Part shown: in pieces, positions 23,905 through 36,304 of the stretch
Numbering within the stretch: position 1 is the first letter of the stretch
How the letters are laid out: the number at the start of each line of letters is the position of its first letter
Origin: Erigeron canadensis
Lineage: Eukaryota; Streptophyta; Magnoliopsida; Asterales; Asteraceae
Reading direction: 5' to 3'
DNA: 64,000 nucleotides
NCBI RefSeq assembly: GCF_010389155.1
Contig: NC_057763.1
Span: forward strand, 37,616,645-37,680,644
Position numbers and translations under genes: made by a program
Notes under the pieces: generated by a model
The model's database searches: none
Told to the model about the DNA's origin: nothing
The model's input: only the letters and a program-made list of their open reading frames with translations

Positions 23905-24722
23905 ATTAGGGTGGATCACAATATATTACAGTAGATTTTTTAGGTTGTAAAAAGATACATTGAGGGTGTGACCTCGGTATTGTGATCCCTTTCTTAGTTT
24001 AACACTGTTAAATATTTCTAAGTTAATGATCAATTTATTATTTCTAAGATCACAATTTTTAACTATCTATATGTTAGAATAGTAGATTGATATGGTTAAC
24101 ATATATACTTGTATATCATAATAAGCCATCAAACACAAAAATTAAAATCTGTAAGTAACTAAAGCCATCAAACACAAACACAAAAACTAAAATCTGTAGC
24201 TAACTAATAATTAAGTTATGAACATGAGTCAAAGGAAACACGGATGACTCCAGTGACTAACCATGTGAGATCACGAAAGCCAGCAAAACCAAATATAGCT
24301 TGAACAAACTAAGAAGCAATTTAATTTTGTTTGAAAGGAAACTAAACTAGAGATTCATCTGAGTTAGCTTGGCGATCGATCGAGCAGATGAATCATCGTG
24401 GTATGGCATGAATGCATGGTGATCTCCTTCCCACATACAAACAAGTCGAATCAAATAACAAACAATCTTATACTGTAAGTTATAACAATCAAAAACCGAA
24501 CAGAGAAAATCAAGAGTATCACTTTTTCAAAATATATCAACTGAATTTTTTCTTTCACTTTTGATATTGATCTATCTATATTTATACAATCTGCTTAATT
24601 AAGCTCATCGACATGAATAAGTATGAGATTTGTCACTCGCGACTTTTGGTTGTTCATCACTTATTCTAGAATGATACCAACCATTATATCCAGTCGACTA
24701 TTCATTGTAGGCTAGCTACTAG

Positions 24723-24965
24723 CTAGTTTGAAATAGGGTTTGCTCCGCTCGGTACCTCATGATCACCGGCTTCAAATTCTCCTGATGGTTTCCTATGAGT
24801 TGAAGTTGATTTTGGATGAGGGATTGTGGTCTTTTTGGGACGAAAATCCACGGTGGTGGCGGTGGTGGGAAGTGAAGTGGCCATGGAAGAACTAATCAAA
24901 AAGATAAAAAGTAGAAAGGAAAGGAAGAAAACACAAGAACAGAAGATTTTGATAAGCTTAGCCAT
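24723..24965 (-). CDS. CLE peptide precursor, TDIF (CLE41/44) class with Pro7 to Ala
   Basis: An intronless 80-residue precursor. Residues 1 to about 29 form a signal peptide (basic MAKLIK, then a Phe/Leu/Ile-rich core ending SSSMA). Residues 30 to about 67 are a Thr/Lys/Pro/Ser-rich variable region. The last 12 residues, HEVPSGANPISN, end exactly at the stop, as in CLE41/44 precursors. The family dodecapeptide TDIF is HEVPSGPNPISN, made in phloem, secreted, hydroxylated on prolines, and perceived by the receptor kinase TDR/PXY to promote cambial stem cells and suppress xylem differentiation. Here the seventh residue is Ala (GCA), removing one of the two prolines normally hydroxylated. Pro4, Gly6, Asn8 and Asn12 are kept. 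The gene adjoins duplication copy 2; a truncated inverted relative at 6149-6230 has the same Ala. Secretion and family membership are secure; activity through PXY is untested. Confidence 0.93.
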   Translation of the reverse strand: MAKLIKIFCSCVFFLSFLLFIFLISSSMATSLPTTATTVDFRPKKTTIPHPKSTSTHRKPSGEFEAGDHEVPSGANPISN

Positions 24966-25020
24966 GCATGAAACAATGTAACTAGAGGTTGGTTGATTGG
25001 CCCTTGAAGGAGGGGAAATG

Positions 25021-25126
25021 GTTCATGAAAGAAGTTGATAGAAAAAGAAGCTTTGATATTCAACAAACTTGGGGGGTGGAAGTTCATAAAAGAAGTTGAT
25101 GGAAAAGTAGCTTTGAAAAATCCAAC
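25021..25126 (-). repeat. Direct repeat in the CLE leader region
   Basis: gttcatgaaagaagttgata...gaagctttgatattcaacaaa and gttcataaaagaagttgatg...gtagctttgaaaaatccaacaaa are about 43-bp direct copies 61 bp apart, upstream of the CLE start and probably in its 5' leader or promoter. Confidence 0.7.
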
Positions 25127-28100
25127 AAATAGACAATGTTCAACACATGTTGCTCAACATAGTGTAGAGATTTTGTGTTAAACAATATATTATAACCGGA
25201 TAAACTAACAACCATACAAAAACTAAAACGTGGATACGCACACTTTTGTATTGCAAGTATTTGCATCTATATAGCTCAAACGTTGATTAGTTGCAACCGC
25301 AAAACACATGGACGCCAAAAAGAAACCTGAGTTTAAGAATGCTCGCACCAATCTACACATTTATAAGAGATTTGCAAAGTATATATCTGTATATGGTGTC
25401 TAATTGACTATGGTCAAAAGTTATGTATATATCGAACTTTTGAAATTTGAACATGATATATATTATTCATACATACATCGATCGATACATTATACGAGTA
25501 TATGTTACGTAAGTATACGATTTCACATTGCAAAATTGCATTTCCTTGATGTGAAATCATTTGTCTTGACACATCGATCTCGTGTGGGTATATGATAAGT
25601 TAATATAAACTTACACAACCAACATGTTTGAAAATCCATTTGTGGTTTTTTTTTTTCCTAAATGATAATGACATAGACTCGCCTTTGATACGTTTTTGTT
25701 TAAGCATAACTTAATACTGTTAATAGTAAACAATGTTAAAGCACACCAAATATCATTAATAGGATCAATCATCTGATTAAATCTTTAAAGCAGTGTACCT
25801 AGATGATTACAGATATATGTTTACATGATTCTAGTACTTCAATAATAGAGATGTCATATGTTAGTCATACGTGTAAGAAAATTTTTTTAAGGTTTCATGG
25901 TGGACAAGAGCTTTCTCTTAATCACGATGGGTTTCCTCCTACAGGGAGTAGAAATGGTTGGAAGGACTAATGACGCGTCAATGATCACAACTTGTCGTTA
26001 AATAGAATATACATGAAAAGCAAATAACAAAAACCTTTAAACAGAAAAATACACATAATAGAAGCCATCGACATGAACATACACTATCAGGTTGATTTGC
26101 ATTATTGTGCCATTATTACCTCAAAGATTATAGATATCAAGTCTTATTGTAAGTATACTAATCAACATTGGGACTCTACTGGTTTCCTATAAAAGCAAAC
26201 CTCATCATTACACCTTTATTACACTGCTGTTCGTATATCGTTTTCACAGTTGCCTATAAAATAAAAATCCAAATTAATTTTGCAAAACTTTTGAGGATGG
26301 ATGTGACTTAAAGGCTACATTCAACATATTAAGCAAGATGTTTAAAACAGATATAGCAACAAATTACCACCAAAAAAGAAGTCAATTTCAATGAAACATG
26401 TCAAATCAAATTTTATTTCTTTCCTCCAAGTCCATCTCGCTTGTCAAGTCCAATTAGCAATTTGGAGGTGTGACAGGAAGTCTTAAGTCTTGCTTACTTT
26501 TAGAATAAAAAGATTTAGTAGTACCAAAGGCAAAGATTATATATTCTAAAAGGCTAAAGTGATGTACAGATACAAAACAATCAATCCATAATTTCTTACC
26601 AGCCCATGTTCATATTCAAGTAGACACTGAACCAGAACAGCTAAATATAATCAGGTAATGTTTTAATCAACTTTTGGATCATCATAGAACATACTATCCG
26701 GGTCAAGTTAGGCAGGCACAAATGAAAAGGCATATATACGCACACTATGTTATTTATATATGAGCCACGTGCGAGATACATGTTAAGGCGTTGAGCTACA
26801 CCATATCTCACCTGGATTGGTTTTAAGAAGCCATATGCCGATACTTGCCCTGACATCATCTTTAAAAAACCATATACAGTCCATATGGGGTGGCGCACTG
26901 GTGCAACCTGGAAACTAACAACAACCTGCTTTGTTGCATTTTTAAGAGTCAAAGATAAATGTTACCACTTTTGAGTAACATCTTGCAATTGCAAAAGGAA
27001 AGAAACCCATTTTGAGGCTTTAGCCAGTTAAGAGACTATCTACACACAGTAGACTTATAGAAAAGCTTTTTAGTAGGCACTAACATGCTCATATCCTAAA
27101 ACCTCACTTTATCAAACCAGAAGTGTCCATATGCTTACGGGAAAATAACGCAGCAGTCACTCATGGCGGAGATTTTAACATTCCAATTTACCGTTTATTG
27201 CAGTTACTCATGTAATCGTGTTATTTGTACACCTTTTTCGCAAAAATGTCATGTCAACTCCGAAAACAACATATCTCAACGGAATAATACTCATAAGTCA
27301 TAACTAACCAAAACCGACATGTTTCGCTCAAGTCAACACGTAAAAACGCATGGCGAATTTCGTTGACCAACTTCAGTGAATAGTACAATTTTTAAAATCA
27401 AATAAGCTTTTGCCAGATCTACGGGTAAGCAGGTGAATTCCACCAAAACACCTTTACACTTGCGTCTTCACTTTTAAACCCAACAAAAAAATGCATTTCC
27501 AGATAATAGCACGCACCACTGAAAGATCATGCATGTGCCTCACAGACTCAACATATTTGTGCTATACGTTGTTGTTGACATGTGAGACGAGTGGTTGATC
27601 TTTTGGTCAAGCGTACTGCAATGATTGGAGACGAGATTTTTGTTGTTTGGTTAGGAATTGAAAGACAGACACCATGACATGGGTGGTGAGACATGACTCT
27701 TGAAAGTGTGCGTATCTTGTAAAAGCGCCTAGCAAGGTATTAACTTAAAGTGATCAAAATCAAATGTGCCAAATAAAAAAAAAAGCTTAATAGGAACCTA
27801 GGCTAAACGGTTGGAATGTAACCTGTATTACGTATGATACGACATCCTAAATTGTCTTAAATATTCTAATAATAGTATCTTGTATATATTTGAATGAATT
27901 CGGTTTATTAAATAAAAAGTGAAAAAAAAATAATCCAGCCCAAACCATTTTGATTGTAATAAAAAGAATCCCCTTTTGAACCAAACCAAATTGGACATGT
28001 TACTAACCCACCTTTATGACATTTCTATGCCTTGATGGAATACACCAGGTAAGTTTAGAACTAAGCTTTAGAAAAGAGTAATGATAAATCGTCCTAAAAT

Positions 28101-29725
28101 AACCTCCTAATAATCCTCCTAACAACAAAATCACTACTACACATGACAAAATCTAATGTCCACATGGCTGTTACTATTTGATAAATGGTAAAGAGGACTT
28201 AGATTCTTGGACTCCTTTTAATCAGTACTACCAACAAGGCAACAAGGGATTCCACCTGAATCTTTATAATAAAACTTGATAGAGGTATCCACTTTTTCAC
28301 TTTTGCAACATCCTAAATCCTATGAAGTCATGTTTGAGTAGCTTCTAACTTACGTATTAGTAAATTAGTAAATGTGTATTGTGCTAAATTCAATAGTCTA
28401 GCCACTTTTGAAAAACAGACTACTAATGGTTTAAGTGAGAAGCTTCTTTTCAATAAAAAAGTAAATCACTAAGATTGACAAGTATTTGTGTTAAGATTTT
28501 CATTCTAGAGATATGGTTGGAAAGATGGTGGGGTAAAAGATGATCTTCTAAAAATCACTTTTTCTTTTACAAACTTTCAAAAAGAGAAACCACCTACCGC
28601 GCTATCCCCCACCCGCCCCGGTTCACGTTCCCACCAAGTCTCTTTTGTTCTTAGAAAAGCAGAAATGAACTACCGGTTCAGCCAACAACCTTTGTTGTAA
28701 ATTTCTTCCTCCAGACCCTAAGTGAGGGTAACACTCTAAACAAGATAATCATTGTGTGGCAAAATAGGCAGAATGTACGGCTCAGACCCTTAGATAATGA
28801 GTCAAAAACGGGCTCAGTACAGTTCATATCTAAGTACAGTTCAAAACAGACCATGTCAGACTAAGTTGACCTACAAACACTTGTTTGAATTTTATTATGC
28901 TTTTTAATAAATACTAATTGTGTTATATATGAGTACGAAAATACTCTACGTCAATGAATAAAACAATTCCGGATGCATTGATGATAGACTTTTGGCAACT
29001 TCCAACTTATATGACGTATTCCCCTTATACTTACTTATTAGGTTTAAGTTATTCGACTCATTAGAGACCCAACACAACACAATTAGACCCATTTACAAGT
29101 ATAAGGGACAATATTGACATTTCTAGTTATATCCCTCATCCCAAGGAGCGAGGACCCCGCTACAGTAGTAAGCCATCACACAGTAAGAGCTTAAGACATT
29201 GAGGAAGGCTGTAGCTTAATTCATTGATTAGAGTACTCCCTGTACACAATAGTTATATACTTATATCTGCAAAAAATGTCATCCTAACAATTTAAACCTT
29301 TGTATTAAGAACTTTAAATCCACGCTTTATAAGATATAATGTTAATCATATATAATATTTTAATAGCCATAATGATTTTTTTTTATGTTTTTTAGAACAG
29401 CTAGTCATAATGATTTTCCATTGGAATCAAGGGGACCGCAAAAGTCGGCTATAGTTTTTACTTTATTTACGATTTGGTATTTGGTTAATGAAAGATCTTT
29501 TCCTTTAACAATGCTCGCGGGTATCCTTAATCAATATAACATGCATTTTTTAATATGATAAAGATTGGAATAATCAGAAATTCAGAAAAGCCTTGGGGCA
29601 CATAATCAAGAACAGTTTAAGGGGTAAATGATGAAGTATTCTATCTTGCTTGTGTACTTCATTTCAATCAACAAAAATTGGCCAAATAAGAGCCATAAAC
29701 AGGATGAAAAAGGACTGGGTATATC
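25127..29725. other. Intergenic, no gene recognised
   Basis: About 4.6 kb of AT-rich sequence between the CLE gene and the 3' end of the gene at 29726-35263. The longest frame (26641-26952, minus, 103 codons) shows no recognisable family. Repeat-like strings are present around 27150-27420 and 28060-28280, but no element ends could be defined. Confidence 0.4.
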
Positions 29726-32700
29726 TTACTTCCACCTCAGTGACTGCCTTATCCCAGTGTAGATGAGTCCTAATGATCGTCCAATCAAGCAAACCAAAAA
29801 GAAAGAGACAGCATCACTAACTTTGGCAACAAGCGTCCTTACAAAAGGCATTGTAATATCAGCCATTTCAAGGTATAGACTGAAGTAGTACCTCCTGCAG
29901 CATATAAATATTCATTACTGATGTTAGACTTTCACTGGTTGAGGTGCAGCTTACATGTACTAAGGTATCAAGTATCAACTGAGTACTATAAATGACTTGG
30001 ACAGATTTGAGTCTGCTTGTTACTGACACTATTAAAGATAACGTTACAAAACCTAATTCATGCCTATAAGCATAGCAACTAACTATCCAAATCCACCAAC
30101 TACGTTCGGCAGAAACCAGTAATACTGCATGGACCAAAAACTGACAGCTTTATGTCATTAACCTAACTGAATTTGGTAAACATATAGCATTTATTAGGTT
30201 CTGGTCTACATGTTTTCCTTTATAAGAATCCATATTTGTTTCAGATTACGTACGAAAATATTCAAAAAATTTTGGAAAGAGATAGGTAAACTGATGATTA
30301 AAAGTGCAAATATTTGGGGAAGTTCATGAGTTCAATTCCAATCAATACCTTCCACAATCAACACTAATACTATATAAGAAGCAGCAATTCGGTCTACTTT
30401 GTGTTAGAGAAGAATTTCAGAGAGAGGGAAATGTGAATTATCACACACAATATTCATTTCATATCTCCAAATGTAAAATACATCAGATATATATATATAT
30501 ATATATATCGACTAACTAGTTTGAGCTAGGCACAATTGACCCCCCCAACTAATAAAAGCTACATGAGACCCCCTATATTATTCAAAGTATTACCTACACC
30601 CCCTCTATTGATTTACTACGTAACACTTTGCGTATGAGCCAAACTCAGTTTTGTATTATTTTTAATTGGGTCAGAAAAGTAAAATCAGGAAAAGAAAAAA
30701 AAAGTTTAAAAGAAAAATGGGGCAAATGGGTGGAATAGACTGACAGTTGTGAGAGTGTTTCTAATGCATCACTTCTTTTATAGATTATTCTTGTGATGAT
30801 ATTGGCTAACCATATGTCACACATACATTATTATTGTGATACAGAAGCAATCTACAAGCATGTACTTGTGGATCCAGCTAACTTGTGTCGACCATACCAG
30901 TAAATTACCCAACTTAACCCCCCACCCCAAATAATGCATAAACCATAAAGTGCAACATTCATGAGAAGCTGGTAGGGAAAGAAAGATGTGTGTAACAGTA
31001 GAGCATACCACCCCACTAGGCCCCTTAATTCTTTGGTTCGCTTGACAGGTACACAAACATTGGTAATTACAGCAGCACTTAGAGGAGACTCCAAGCGTCT
31101 AGACTTCCCTACGCTAATATTCTTCAACCAACCAAACGTTTCAGACTTTTCCTTGCTAGATTCTGGAATAGGTCGACTCTGGAGTATACGAAGGTCAAAT
31201 CGATCCTCATACATGGATGCAACCGTGTCCATATTCTGAACAAACCATTGGTTCAGTGAGATCTGGAAATAAATAAAGTTAGTTCCACATCATAGATGAA
31301 TGACAAAAGCTACAGTGATTTCCCTTCGCACATTTTTTTCCAAATCATAAATGCCTTGTAGAAACTATGAAACTTGAAAAGACATTTGACATCCTACAAC
31401 TGTTTTCTAGTTTATAATAACAAATCCTAGACAATGCCAATGCACTTCATAGGGAGAATAATCTAGCCTTTGTGGTGAGCTGAAATGTTTTGATAGTTTG
31501 CATTTGTACCTCATTACGTAATCTCTGAAGTGCTCGGGTCGACAAGGCGCACAAATTTAAACCCAGACTGTTCATTTCATTTGACATGTCACTGTCTACA
31601 GAAATTAGCTCCAAATAAACACTTGCAATCCCATCAGCCAATGTGATGACCAGATCTTCCAGCACAGAAACCCCCCGAGAAGCAAAGAAGTCATTATTAT
31701 AACAACATTCCTGACTGTGATCGCAGAGACATGCTTTAGATGGCAATGATGTGATGTTTTATTAATCATAGTTACTCTAGTGAATAGCTAAAGAACATAG
31801 TATGTAATACTGACGTAATGTCTCAAGCTGTCACCTAACATACCTAAGAGAACCAAATCTAAGAATGTAAACTAGCTCGGTATATAGATCCTCCTTGCCC
31901 GATTTTTTAACGTTTTGTAGAACAGAGTCGTCTCCTTTTAATTTGTCAAACAGAGGAGGGAATTCCTGATTAATGGGAAAAACGTTGTTAGAAACTGACA
32001 TCTGCGTCTTGTGTTTTCTTCTTGAACTAAAGAGCTTGAAAAAAAACTAGAGCATGCCATTTTAGTTTTGCATTCAAAATTTTGTTTATTTCCCTTGATG
32101 TACCTTAATGGGTCTCTTATTTCTCAACAAAAGCTCTTCTTTCAGCCAATCAGTGCATATAGACAAAGACGATCTCTGTAGGATTTCAGAAAAAACCTTC
32201 TGCAAATTTTTCAAGTCAGCAGTAGAAGTGCTCCTAGAGATATTGTTCACCTGTAATCAAGTTATTGAGCTTTTTAGTGATTATGATTTATGAGAAGAGA
32301 AAATGTGAATTATGTCGCAAATTTTATAAGGTAACAAGTTTTGATCAAGAATTTGACGTTGACTATAGTGTTACGGATCGAAACCATTGCAAGGTATGGG
32401 ACTTGTCCCACATCGGTTGTATGAGAAACCAATGTGGGGTTTATATACCAAATGGGCTCTCTCACCCATTAGGCTAGTCTTTTGGGTTGTGTTCTCTCAT
32501 TTGGTATGTAACAATGGTATCAGAGCCAACTCGGAGTGGTGGCCTATGGAGTGGTGGCTTGGACCCAAAAGGAAAAGGGTGCCAACCGTGACCAACATAG
32601 CCGTGACCAACGAGGACGTCGGTCTCTAAGGGGGGACGATTGTTACGGATCGAAACCATTGCAAGGTATGGGACTTGTCCCACATCGGTTGTATGGGAAA

Positions 32701-35263
32701 CCAATGTGGGGTTTATATACCAAATGGGCTCTCTCACCCAAAAGACTAGCCTAATGGGTGAGAGAGCCCATTTGGTATATAAACCCCACATTGGTTTCCC
32801 ATACAACCGATGTGGGACAAGTCCCATACCTTGCAATGGTTTCGATCTGTAACATATAGCCTTGTGCAATAGCATATTGAGTTTTGGTCATTGGGAGCAC
32901 ATCAATATATTGGCATCTAGAATATTAACCATCTTATAATCTTCCATCCACCGGAATAAGATTATCACATTATCTTTTCTTTTCTTTTCTTTTTCTGGTA
33001 GTCATGGTGTCCAACTGATCTGCAGGGTCCGAGTTCACCACCATACAAACTCAAACAGGGCCGACAAAGCTCTTCCAGAGGAAGTATGCCCACACAAGGT
33101 TTGAGCCTTAGACCTCTAATTTCCCAAACTTTAACACAACCTACCACTTTGACAATCCTGGATGGTTACCAATCATAATCTTCTAGCATCAAAATAATTA
33201 GACAATTGACTTATTGACCCTAAACTCTTAAATCTTACTTAGTCAATGTACATAGCCTGCTGACCTTTAAGGATACAATGTCCGGTCTTTGGTCAAATGG
33301 GTAGCCATTTAAATCATTTTAACCAGCCAAAATCACTGAAACCACTAGATTAAAATAAAAATCATCTTTGAGATAGGTGAGAGATGCTCAAAGTTTTGAC
33401 CTTTGACTATCAGATAGAGAATATCAAGAATTCTCAGCTTATTTGTTGTAACTGGATGGCCATTTATCGAGTAAGCATTTTAATAAACAGAATAGAAGAA
33501 AGGAAGAAGGAAAAAAGATGTAATGTGACAGAGAAGGTGATATAATAGACTGGTAGAAGACAAAAGAAAAATAGGAAGAATGAAAAGAAAAAAAAAAACT
33601 ACAAAACAAACCAACATTTATAAAAAGAGAGCCTGCCTCATTTTTAAGCCACTGAAAGGAAGCCCACATCAACCGAAATCTGGGACCCTCTGCAATCGCA
33701 AATAGACTTGAAGGTTGCTTAGCAGTTTGTCCCGATCCCGTAAATTCATTTTCAAGTTTGGTCCCGTTTTCAATAGCATTTATGGAATCACTAAGTTTGC
33801 GTTTCACGGTATCCCATGAGAACTCTAAGGTGGCCTCGTTTTCCTTTTCATTCTTCATGGCACTGAACTTTTTGAAAGGAGAGACAACAGAAATAATGTA
33901 TATCAGAAATACCACTCGCATGGATAGGTAAAATTCATATCTTACTAGATAATACTTTTTTCCGTGTACCTTGCTTACCTACCAGAAACGGAATTTCCGT
34001 CAGAAGCCACATTGTCGCTCACTTTGTTGCTTCCAGAAACTGTAAAGGGCCCGTCAGCAGGTACAACTCCAGCCATGTGTGTAAGAAAAATACTTGCCAT
34101 GAGAAGCACTTGATCAGTTACAGGAATCCATGCAGAAGAATCACCAGCTGTACTTATAAGAGTTCCCAAACAATAACACTTCATCCGTTTCACCTTCTGA
34201 TAATCATTTGATTTTAAGTTTGTGAAGCAGAAGTCACCAGCCTTGTAGACGTGTTTTGTAGATCTACCCCAGCCAGCATAGCAGTTCCTATTGATAAATA
34301 TTACTCATAAGTATCTAAAAAAATCGAGAAAACGTCATATGGGTGTTGAGTTGTGTAGACTGGTTGTTGCCAAAATCGTCTAACCGCTGCCAGGAAACAG
34401 GAGTCCAAGGATATCCGTCTCAGGTATAGACCCACACCCACCCTTTGCCCACATAATATATAACCTGTGTAATGTCCTAATATGTATGGGCTGTGGACTA
34501 TGTCAATCACAAAGATCAGCTGAACCACATTAAATCATTAATCGTGCCTGTTTTTCTACACTAGCTTATATCCTGTGTGTTTCTCAAGCTTTTGTAAAAT
34601 CACATATCTATAAATTATAACTTCATGTGTGTCAGTTCCTAACATCGGGAAACTTAGCCTAATTTGACATATAGTGGTTCCATTCGTTGTTATAAAGTTG
34701 TCGTGTGTCTATTACTTTCCGAAAACGACAATGTTAAGTCAGCATAAACACATTTTAAAGATCTAAAACATCGTAAACTCGCAATATGTGCAAATAATTG
34801 TTGTATATAATGTAGTAATGAAAGTTTAAGTAAAGCGTGAAACCTGCGATTTTGAGGACATAAGCTAAGCTCAGTGATCGAATTGCCATGGACCGGAAAC
34901 TTAATAAACGGCCGAACAGCAACGTATTCGGCCATCCGGCTGCTTTCCTGCCACAAAAAATAACAAACACCAAAATATTTATAATAAATACAAATAATGA
35001 CTGAAATTTTGTCAACTGTGAACTGAAATTGGATGTAAAAATGTAAGATGTGTAGAGTCAGTAATGTATATATGCAATGTGATTACCAGGTGAAATGAGA
35101 GGATGTGCGCCAAATGTGTATGAATATGAGCCCTAGTATAAATTGGGAAAATTGATAAGTGTAGGAGGAGGACGGTCAAAATGAGGAGGATTGGATATGT
35201 GCGAACCTGGCTGTTGCTTTTTGAGTTTTTGGGAAGCCCAACTTTCTCTCTCCACGACTCCAC
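29726..35263 (-). CDS. Uncharacterised plant protein, nine exons, 530 aa
   Basis: Exons, 5' to 3': 35263-35207, 34947-34844, 34287-33979, 33862-33637, 32250-32104, 31965-31844, 31714-31510, 31262-31009, 29894-29726. Phases join without a stop and sum to 531 codons. I do not recognise the family. The N-terminus (MESWREKVGLPKNSKSNSQ) is basic and not a clear transit peptide. Residues about 65-170 contain CYAGWGRSTKHVYKAG and a hydrophobic stretch (VLLMASIFLTHMAGVV). The middle is charged, and a central helical region includes SICTDWLKEELLL and EDLYTELVYILRFGSL. The last 60 residues hold one likely membrane segment (AVSFFLVCLIGRSLGLIY) before a basic tail. All introns are GT-AG except the one after exon 4, which as drawn starts GC (GAG|gcaggc); an in-frame GT donor 24 bases downstream (AAT|gttggt) would add eight residues. 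That intron holds a TRIM element. The gene looks intact. Confidence 0.8.
32364..32859 (+). mobile_element. TRIM retroelement with inverted 3' LTR
   Basis: The body 32369-32854 is flanked by tatag (32364-32368, 32855-32859). The 5' LTR (32369-32513, 145 bp) runs TGTTACGG to GTAACA. It is followed by tggtatcagagcca (32515-32528), complementary to the 3' end of initiator tRNA-Met, as in the primer binding site. The internal region is only about 125 bp and ends in a purine tract ctaaggggggacga before a second LTR start at 32641. That 3' LTR follows the 5' LTR for about 100 bp, then turns into the reverse complement of the LTR, ending gatctgtaaca. No protein is encoded; reading frames through it are LTR translations. 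It sits in intron 4 of the uncharacterised gene, on the opposite strand sense. Confidence 0.85.
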
Positions 35264-36300
35264 ATGTTTTTACTGCTCTCTCCCTCTCAATAAACCAAAT
35301 ATCACATGTTTTATATCTTTTTACGGCAAATACCCAAACGATTATTAACAAATTGTTTTTCTGTTTTAATAATATATATAAACTCAGTCTATTTATTATT
35401 TATGATGTTAATTATTAATTGAAACCAAAAATTTTATTTACAAAAACGAAATATTTTTCATTAACACCTTTGATTAACAACCATCATGAAATTTGTCATT
35501 AAAAATGATCACCCAAAATCTAAGAAAAAAAGTATTGTAGTTGAATAACAATAACAATAAAGCAAAGAAAAGATAAATCTTACTGTAATTAAGTTGTGCC
35601 ACAACTAATAAATTAAGAAAAATAAAAAAGACATGCAATAGAACACATGAAATATAACAAATCGGTTAACTTGCATATTGAAAGTGGTGAATAACAAAAT
35701 TAAAGAAAAAACCTAAGAATTTTATATAATTGTGTCGATGGGCATTAGGAAGCATATTTGTATAGAAATAAACAATATATTTACCACAAGTAATGTGTAT
35801 ATTTTTGGAAAAATATTTTTTATAAATAAACAATATATTTACCACAAGTAATGTGTGTATTTTTGGAAAAAAATCAAAAAAAAAATTTAATATTTTTTAT
35901 AAATATATATAAATGAAAATATAAATAAATATATTGTAAAAAAATATGGGGATGCCACCTAGGATAAATCCTATGTGGCAATATTTAAGGGTAGCTTTAT
36001 AATAAGGAGGATGTCTTAGAATGCTTAGATAATTACTGTTTTAATTAAATTAGATAGATATATAGATAATATATATATATATAAATTTAAAATATATGTA
36101 TAATTATATTATATTATTTAATGAAAATCTATTAGTGTGAAAAAAATATGGAGGTGCCACATAGGATAAATCCTATGTGGCATGTTTAGAGATAATTTTA
36201 ATTTGAGGTGAATGACTTTTAAAAAGTCAGGATAACTATTGTTTTATTATGTATATTGATATATAATATATAATGTATAATATAATAAACATAAATGGGA
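35264..36300. other. Upstream intergenic region
   Basis: AT-rich, no gene. It has a short direct repeat (aaacaatatatttaccacaa, about 35769 and 35827) and two copies of a palindromic string, ggataaatcctatgtggca (35963 and 36163), probably ends of a small repeat family. Confidence 0.4.
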
Positions 36301-36304
36301 GAGA

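Larger units (their letters stand above)
18651..24627 (+). repeat. Segmental duplication, copy 2
   Basis: Direct copy of 1-6151, about 18.65 kb downstream. It is interrupted by copy-specific insertions at 19868-19998, 20205-21094 and 22296-23899, and by an expanded poly-A tract (18749-18784). Apart from these it is collinear with copy 1 up to gtatgag at 24621-24627, after which copy 1 diverges at its inversion breakpoint. The intact CLE gene follows immediately. No other gene is seen within it. Confidence 0.85.

Noticed and set aside
26641..26952. 103-codon minus-strand frame as a gene
   Set aside because: No recognisable family, no splice partners and no promoter signal. Left as intergenic.
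32387..32875. Several overlapping frames with GLVPHRLY and KPMWGLYTKWAL
   Set aside because: They are LTR sequence of the TRIM element read in both directions.
33000..33130. SINE-like segment in intron 4 of the unknown gene
   Set aside because: It looks like a dispersed repeat, but no clear A or B box and no ends could be set.
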